Positions 59,398-64,000 of a DNA stretch of 64,000 nt are shown piece after piece (the stretch's first letter is position 1; the number at the start of each line of letters is the position of its first letter). The notes beneath the pieces were generated by a model. That model ran no database searches and was not told where the DNA came from. It saw nothing but the letters and a program-made list of their open reading frames with translations. The DNA is from Acidimicrobiaceae bacterium (GTDB lineage Bacteria > Actinomycetota > Acidimicrobiia > Acidimicrobiales > RAAP-2), in NCBI GenBank assembly GCA_027449885.1, contig DAIDKS010000035.1, positions 62,001 through 126,000 on the forward strand, written 5' to 3'. The translations under genes were made by a program, and so were the position numbers.

Positions 59398-60180
59398 ATG
59401 CCCGGTTCCTACGAGAACATCTTGGTCGAGCGCGTCGACGACGTCGTGACGCTGACCCTGAACCGCCCGGAGCGGCTCAACGTGCTGACCCGAGCGATGA
59501 TCGCCGACGTCACGGCCGCGCTCGAGGAGGTTGGGAGGAGCGACGCGACCGGCGTCGTGATCGCGGCGGCCGGGCGGATCTTCAGTGCCGGGCACGACTT
59601 CGGCGAGATGGCGGGAGCCGACCTCGTCGCCAGCCGGTCGCTCTTCCTTGCCTGCTCGGTCATGATGCGCACACTGCGGGAGATCCCCCAGCCCGTGGTG
59701 GCTCGCGTCCACGGCCTGGCGACCGGGGCCGGGTGCCAACTCGTGGCCGCCTGCGACCTGGCGGTCGCCTCCCGCTCGGCGAGCTTCGCGACCCCCGGCG
59801 GCAAGGGCGGGCTCTTCTGCACGACCCCGCTCGTGGCCGTCGGACGGCTCATCGGCCGGCGGCGGGCCCTCGAGATGGGCATGACGGGTGACGCCATCGA
59901 CGCGACGACCGCGGCCGACTGGGGTCTCGTCAATCGCGTCGTCGACGACGAGGCGTTGGACGAGTCGACCCGCGAGCTCCTCGCTCGAGCGACGCGCGGC
60001 AGCGTGGAGTCGAAGGCCATCGGCAAGCGGGCCTTCTACGCCCAGATCGACCTGCCCCTCGCCGCGGCCTACGAGCTCGCGTCCGAGGTCATGGCGTCGG
60101 CGGTGCTGATACCCGACTCGCAGGAGGCCATCTCCGCCTTCCTCGAGAAGCGGCCCGCGCGCTGGGCCCGTCCGGCGTGA
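59398..60180 (+). CDS. Enoyl-CoA hydratase/isomerase family protein
   Basis: The 260-residue crotonase-fold protein has NRPERLNVLTRAMI, the oxyanion segment AGRIFSAGHDFGEMAG and HGLATGAGCQLVAACDLAVAS. The usual second catalytic Glu is not obvious, so it may be a hydratase with a different specificity. GGGAGG lies before the ATG. It heads a plus-strand series with the RNase III-like gene (GTGA overlap). Confidence 0.9.
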   Translation: MPGSYENILVERVDDVVTLTLNRPERLNVLTRAMIADVTAALEEVGRSDATGVVIAAAGRIFSAGHDFGEMAGADLVASRSLFLACSVMMRTLREIPQPVVARVHGLATGAGCQLVAACDLAVASRSASFATPGGKGGLFCTTPLVAVGRLIGRRRALEMGMTGDAIDATTAADWGLVNRVVDDEALDESTRELLARATRGSVESKAIGKRAFYAQIDLPLAAAYELASEVMASAVLIPDSQEAISAFLEKRPARWARPA

Positions 60181-60911
60181 GCCATCCGTCGGTCGACCTC
60201 GACTGCGCCGAGGCCGCCCTCGGATTCCACTTCGCCGAGCCCCTCACCGCGGCCGTCGCGCTCTCGCCCTGGCACGACGGGTTCAGCCGACTGGAGTTCC
60301 TCGGCGACGCCATCCTCGGCCTCGCCCTCTACGCCGAGGTCGCCCGCCGCGACCTCACCTTCGACGTGGCCGCCGAGCTCGTGAGCAATCGCCACCTCGA
60401 CGCCGTCTTCCACCGCACGCTCCGGCACTGCACCAGCGCCGACACCGGGGACGTCGTCGAGGCCGTCCTCGGGGCCGCCCACCTCGCGCGGGGCTACGAG
60501 GCCGCCGCCGACCTCGCCCGCCGCGTCACCGGATTCGACGACCGCTACGGCGACCTCCCCCTCCGGACCGCGTCGCACCGGGCGACCGCGACGGTCGGCT
60601 CGGTCGCCCTCCGGGCGGTCGCCGCCGACTGGGTCTGCCTCGAGCACCCCGACGCTCCCCACCGCGTCCTCTCCGATCGTCGCGACGCCCTCATCCGGCG
60701 CGCCCGACTCGGCGCGCTGGCCCGGCGTACGCGCGGGGCCTCGAGCGCGCCGCGGGTGCACCGCGACGCCGCCGCGGTCGTTCGGCTCTACTCGCGCGTC
60801 GGCGGCGCCTACTGGAGCGAGGGGTGGCTCGGGGCGGTCCGCGCCGTCGTCGCGGCCGGCGTCCTCCCCCGCCTCGGGGCGGAGCCCGCACCGCCGCCGG
60901 CCCGCTCGTGA
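60177..60911 (+). CDS. RNase III-domain protein with a degenerate second RNase III domain
   Basis: The 244-residue protein contains two RNase III-like domains in one chain. The first (about 8-120) has the signature RLEFLGDAILGLALYAEV, VSNRHLDAVF, and GDVVEAVLGAAHLARG; Glu40, Asp44, Asp92 and Glu95 match the catalytic quartet. The second (about 130-232) retains the fold pattern (VGSVALRAVAADWVCLEHPD, VLSDRRDALIRRARLGALAR, VGGAYWSEGWLGAVRAVV) but the metal-binding acids are gone (Asp to Ser in GS). No dsRNA-binding domain. It overlaps the hydratase gene by 4 bases. Confidence 0.8.
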   Translation: MSHPSVDLDCAEAALGFHFAEPLTAAVALSPWHDGFSRLEFLGDAILGLALYAEVARRDLTFDVAAELVSNRHLDAVFHRTLRHCTSADTGDVVEAVLGAAHLARGYEAAADLARRVTGFDDRYGDLPLRTASHRATATVGSVALRAVAADWVCLEHPDAPHRVLSDRRDALIRRARLGALARRTRGASSAPRVHRDAAAVVRLYSRVGGAYWSEGWLGAVRAVVAAGVLPRLGAEPAPPPARS

Positions 60912-60915
60912 GAGC

Positions 60916-61827
60916 ATGGACCCCGTGCGGCTGACCGTCCCGACCCCCGAGCTCGCGGCGGCCGTCGCGGACGTCCCGGGACTAGAGATCGCCGTCTGGG
61001 ACCTCCGGGGACCCGCCCCGTGGGCGGAGATCGACGTCGTCGTCGTCCCCTACCTCGCCGGCCCCCAGGTCCTCCACGCCCTCGAGGGACTCTCCGTCGG
61101 CCTCGTCCAGGGGCAGTCCATCGGCTACGACGGCGTGGCGCAGCACCTGCCCCCGGGACTGGTCTTCGCCAACGCGGCCTCGGTGCACGAGTCGGCGACC
61201 GCCGAGCTCGCCGTGGGGCTCATGATCGCCGCCCAGCGGGGCCTCGACGACTTCGTCCGCGACGCGACGTCCCACCGCTGGCGACGCGAGTGGTACCCGG
61301 GACTGGCCGACCGACGAGTGCTGATCGTCGGCTACGGCGGCGTGGGCCGGGCGATCGCCCGCCGCCTGGAGCCCTTCGAGGTCGAGGTGCGCGCGATCGC
61401 CCGGCACGCTCGGGACGTCGACGGACGTCCGGTGCGCGCCTGGGACGACCGGGAGCGCGAGCTCACCCGAGCCGACATCGTCGTGCTCGCCGTCCCCCTC
61501 ACCCCCGCGACGACCCGCCTCGTCGACGACGCCTTCCTCGCCGCCATCCCCGACGGGGGCCTCGTCGTCAACGTGGCCCGCGGCGCCGTCGCGGACACCG
61601 ACGCCCTGGTTCGGGCGACGCCGCGCCTACGGCTCGCTCTCGACGTCGTGGACCCCGAGCCCCTGCCCCCCGAGCACCCCCTCTGGGTGCGACCCGGCGT
61701 GCTGCTGACGCCCCACGTCGGCGGCGCCACCGGTGCGATGGCCCCGCGCATCGCCGCGCTGGTGCGCGAGCAGGTCGCGCGACGAGAGCGGGGGGACGAG
61801 CCCCGCAACGTCGTCCTGAGGAGCTGA
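60916..61827 (+). CDS. D-isomer-specific 2-hydroxyacid dehydrogenase
   Basis: The 303-residue protein has the NAD Rossmann loop VLIVGYGGVGRAIARRLEPF and the catalytic Arg (VNVARGAVADTDAL), Glu (DVVDPEPLPPEHPLW) and His (LLTPHVGGATGAM). It should oxidise or reduce a D-2-hydroxyacid; the substrate is not assigned. It starts 4 bases after the RNase III-like gene. Confidence 0.92.
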   Translation: MDPVRLTVPTPELAAAVADVPGLEIAVWDLRGPAPWAEIDVVVVPYLAGPQVLHALEGLSVGLVQGQSIGYDGVAQHLPPGLVFANAASVHESATAELAVGLMIAAQRGLDDFVRDATSHRWRREWYPGLADRRVLIVGYGGVGRAIARRLEPFEVEVRAIARHARDVDGRPVRAWDDRERELTRADIVVLAVPLTPATTRLVDDAFLAAIPDGGLVVNVARGAVADTDALVRATPRLRLALDVVDPEPLPPEHPLWVRPGVLLTPHVGGATGAMAPRIAALVREQVARRERGDEPRNVVLRS

Positions 61828-61863
61828 GCCGTGGCCGTCGTGACCCCCACCCCCACGCACCCG

Positions 61864-61881
61864 ACCGGTCGATCGACCGGT
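61864..61881. promoter_or_regulatory. 18-base perfect palindrome before the sulfurtransferase gene
   Basis: ACCGGTCGATCGACCGGT is a perfect palindrome in the 77-base gap between the hydroxyacid dehydrogenase and sulfurtransferase genes. It looks like a homodimeric regulator site (for example TetR-type); a terminator is less likely because there is no loop or T-tract. Confidence 0.5.
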
Positions 61882-61904
61882 GATCGCGGGCGACGACCCC
61901 GCCG

Positions 61905-62735
61905 GTGGCGGCCGTGATCGACCCGATCGTCGACGTCGACTGGCTGCGCGAGCACGGCGACGAGGTCGTCGTGGCGGACGTGCGCTGGTACCTCGACGGG
62001 CGCGACGGGGCGCGGGCGTTCGAGGACGCCCACCTCCCGGGCGCCGTCTTCGTCGACCTCGAGCGATGGCTCGCCGGACCGGCGAGTCCCGACGCCGGCC
62101 GCCACCCCCTGCCCGACCCCGCCGTCTTCGCCGACGGGATGGCTCGCTGCGGCATCGGCGACGACACGGTCGTCGTCGCCTACGACGACCAGGGCGGGGT
62201 CATCGCCGCGCGACTGGTCTGGATGCTGCGCGCGACCCACCACGCGGCCGCCCTCCTCGACGGGGGGATCGCGGCGTGGACGGGTCCCCTCGCGTCCGGC
62301 CCCTCCGCGCCGCGTTCGGCCACCTTCGCGGCCCACGCCTGGCCCGTCGACCGGCTCGCCACCATCGACGAGGCGTCCGGGGGTGGCGGCGTCGTGCTCG
62401 ACGCTCGCGACCCGGTGCGCTACCGGGGCGAGCAGGAGCCCATCGATCCGCGCGCCGGACACATCCCCGGCGCCCGTAACGTGCCCTGCCGCGAGCATCT
62501 CGACGGCGCGGGACGCCTGCGCCCCCTCGCCGAGATCCGCGACCGCTTCCGCGCCGCGGGCGCTCACGAGGGAGCCGACGTCATCTCGTACTGCGGTTCG
62601 GGGGTGACGGCGTGCCACAACCTGCTGGTGCTCGAGCACGCGGGACTAGGACGGGGTCGCCTCTTCCCCGGCTCGTGGTCGCAGTACAGCGCGGACCCGG
62701 CCCGACGCGTCGCGACGGGGACGGACGCCGGGTGA
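61905..62735 (+). CDS. Rhodanese-type sulfurtransferase (tandem domain)
   Basis: The 276-residue protein has two rhodanese domains: an inactive N-terminal one (about 8-130) and a C-terminal one with the active-site loop YCGSGVTACH and catalytic Cys230. The CGSGVT loop resembles mercaptopyruvate or thiosulfate sulfurtransferases. It moves sulfane sulfur to a thiol or cyanide. Two in-frame GTGs (61905, 61914) are possible starts. A palindromic operator candidate lies upstream. Confidence 0.9.
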   Translation: MAAVIDPIVDVDWLREHGDEVVVADVRWYLDGRDGARAFEDAHLPGAVFVDLERWLAGPASPDAGRHPLPDPAVFADGMARCGIGDDTVVVAYDDQGGVIAARLVWMLRATHHAAALLDGGIAAWTGPLASGPSAPRSATFAAHAWPVDRLATIDEASGGGGVVLDARDPVRYRGEQEPIDPRAGHIPGARNVPCREHLDGAGRLRPLAEIRDRFRAAGAHEGADVISYCGSGVTACHNLLVLEHAGLGRGRLFPGSWSQYSADPARRVATGTDAG

Positions 62736-62782
62736 CGTCGACGACCTCCCGCGGACCCCACCCCAGAGAAGGAGAGCCACTC

Positions 62783-63355
62783 GTGACGAGCGCCCTGGTG
62801 ATCATGGACCTGCAGAACGGCATCGTCGAGCGCTACGGGCCACGCGGTCGAGAGGTGGTCGCGACGGCCGCGACGGCGCTCGACGCCGCCCGCCGCGCCG
62901 GGGTCCCGGTCATCTTCGTCCGCGTCGCCTTTCGCGAGGGCGCCCCGGAGATCTCGCCCCGCAACACGGCCTTCGCCCGACTGGCCGGGACGATGTCGAT
63001 GGACGAGAGCGCCCCCGCCACCCAGGTGCACGACGGCGTGGCGCCGCGCCCCGGCGAGATCGTCGTCACCAAGCGACGGGTCAGCGCCTTCGCGGGCAGT
63101 GACCTCGACGTGGTGCTGCGCTCGCGCTCGATCGATCACCTGGTCCTCTGCGGCATCGCCACGAGCGGCGTCGTCCTCTCCACCGTGCGCCGCGCGGCCG
63201 ACGAGGACTACGCCATCACCGTCCTCGCCGACGCCTGCGCCGACCTCGACGACGACGTCCACCGGGTCCTCACCGAGCAGGTCTTCCCCCGCCAGGCGGA
63301 GGTCCTCACCACCGCGCAGTGGATCGAGCACGGGGGGGCTCCCGACGCCCCGTGA
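62783..63355 (+). CDS. Isochorismatase-fold protein without the catalytic cysteine
   Basis: The 190-residue protein has the fold signatures Asp9 in LVIMDLQNGIV and Lys97 in IVVTKRRVSAFAGSDL, but the position of the nucleophilic Cys (GxxTxxCV) holds Val130 in GIATSGVVLST. Cys123 lies nearby in LVLCGIA but not at the catalytic place. It may be an isochorismatase-type (vinyl ether) hydrolase or a binding protein rather than a nicotinamidase-like amidase. GGAGAG precedes the GTG. Confidence 0.87.
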   Translation: MTSALVIMDLQNGIVERYGPRGREVVATAATALDAARRAGVPVIFVRVAFREGAPEISPRNTAFARLAGTMSMDESAPATQVHDGVAPRPGEIVVTKRRVSAFAGSDLDVVLRSRSIDHLVLCGIATSGVVLSTVRRAADEDYAITVLADACADLDDDVHRVLTEQVFPRQAEVLTTAQWIEHGGAPDAP

Positions 63356-63379
63356 GGCGACGGCCTACACTCCGCTGAT

Positions 63380-64000
63380 GTGAGGCTCGGACGAGCGATC
63401 GGGCGTGGTGGTCCCCTGGCCGCCGTCGCCCTCGTGGCGTCCCTTCTCGGCGGCGTCGCCTCGGCCGGGACCACCCCCTTCGCGACCCAGCCCTACCTGA
63501 TGGCGGTCCTCGCGTGCCGGGTCGCCCAGTGCCCGAACCCCGCCACCCATCACGTGTACCTCGTCCAGTCACGCGACGGCCTCCACTGGGCCCCGATCCC
63601 CGAGTGGCGGTCCTTCCCGGGCTCGGTCCCCGACGTCGTGCGGCGCGGGGGGACCATCTACCTCTACGCGCTCACCCCCGGGGGTCCCGGCGGCGGGCTG
63701 ACCCTCATCCGGGTCAACGAGGCGAACGGGGCCCCGAGCGCTCCCGTCACGGTGAAGATCAAGGGACTCCACGGGAACGTGGTGGACCCGTCGATCCTCC
63801 TCGACCCGTCCGGACGGCTCATGCTCAGTGGACTCGTCGTGACGGGCGTCGGCTACGACCCGGCGGGCTGTCCGCCGCCCGCGACGTCCTGCCAGAAGGT
63901 CGTCGACTCGGCGACCGAGGTGCCCGGCAGCAACGGGGCGGTCTTCCGGCTCGACCCCGGGTCGCGGGTCACCGTCGACGTCTCACCCGCCGAGCCCATC
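63380..64000 (+). CDS. Secreted beta-propeller-like protein (partial, 3' end cut)
   Basis: Only the first 207 codons are visible. The GTG start opens a signal peptide (about 1-28) followed by CRVAQCPNPATHHVYLVQSR and repeated blade-like stretches (SRDGLHWAPIPEWRSFPGS; DPSGRLMLSGL) reminiscent of sialidase/BNR or glycosyl-hydrolase propellers, plus several Cys. Assignment to a family is tentative. TACACT (63366-63371) lies 8 bases before the GTG. Confidence 0.65.
   Translation, partial: MRLGRAIGRGGPLAAVALVASLLGGVASAGTTPFATQPYLMAVLACRVAQCPNPATHHVYLVQSRDGLHWAPIPEWRSFPGSVPDVVRRGGTIYLYALTPGGPGGGLTLIRVNEANGAPSAPVTVKIKGLHGNVVDPSILLDPSGRLMLSGLVVTGVGYDPAGCPPPATSCQKVVDSATEVPGSNGAVFRLDPGSRVTVDVSPAEPI

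Noticed and set aside
1..64000. Mobile elements, prophage or integration sites
   Set aside because: No transposase, integrase or phage gene, and no direct repeats flanking the single tRNA were recognised.

Overview
The window is very GC-rich and extremely compact. Start codons are mostly ATG or GTG, and many gene pairs overlap by the 4 bases ATGA or GTGA. Gene content and order point to an actinomycetote, most likely class Acidimicrobiia: glmU-like/prs/rplY/pth/mfd/SurA/mazG, metG/tatD/(cell-wall gene)/rsmA/ispE, two tiny ribosomal proteins (bL37 and a bS22-like protein), a malic enzyme with an ACT domain, and probable leaderless promoters. The class assignment is inference. No insertion sequence, phage gene, CRISPR array or rRNA operon was found, so this looks like core chromosome with a few lineage-specific modules.

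Layout. 1-8205 (minus): housekeeping block from a GlmU-like nucleotidyltransferase through prs, rplY, pth, mfd and a SurA-like foldase to a mazG cut by the window edge. 8246-9578 (plus): a thioredoxin behind a CsoR/CstR-like operator, then an alpha/beta hydrolase; tRNA-Gln faces them. 9762-15654 (plus): an OmpR-type two-component system, a Thr-rich anchored protein with two C-terminal cysteines, ApbE, a heme-b membrane protein, a NuoF-like subunit, a 3Fe-4S ferredoxin and a bS22-like protein, which together read as a transmembrane electron-transfer module. 15658-20997 (minus): metG, tatD, a four-PASTA/RlpA-like protein where rpfB is usually found, rsmA and ispE. 21022-28633: rsmI, bL37, a phosphodiesterase, small membrane proteins, a CtaG-like protein, an adenosine kinase-like enzyme, aminopeptidase N and a GDT1 transporter. 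28630-32400: methyltransferases, an alpha-toroid protein and a GT4 glycosyltransferase.

32486-41932: acyl-CoA dehydrogenase, a MarR/MFS pair with a visible operator, a NifU-like protein, P450, L,D-transpeptidase, flippase-like protein, an AhpD-like protein, carbonic anhydrase, GNAT and amidase. 41970-46011 (minus): phosphate transport genes in the unusual order pstB-pstS-pstC-pstA, with a PHO-box-like repeat before pstB and another before pstS. 46168-57538: phosphofructokinase, thymidine kinase, TrmO-like protein, a sugar kinase, hydrolases, Nnr, a second acyl-CoA dehydrogenase, nitrilase and ACT-malic enzyme. 57624-64000: a PAS-GGDEF protein, then enoyl-CoA hydratase, a single-chain tandem RNase III-like protein, a 2-hydroxyacid dehydrogenase, a rhodanese, an isochorismatase-fold protein without the usual cysteine, and a secreted protein cut by the edge.

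There is no gene-free stretch over 300 bases. The most interesting items are the tandem RNase III protein (60177-60911), the flavin/heme/Fe-S redox module (9762-15509), the PASTA-RlpA protein at the rpfB position (17204-18589), the operators at 8246, 35380, 45123, 46053 and 61864, and the recurring TANNNT-N6-start promoter pattern.
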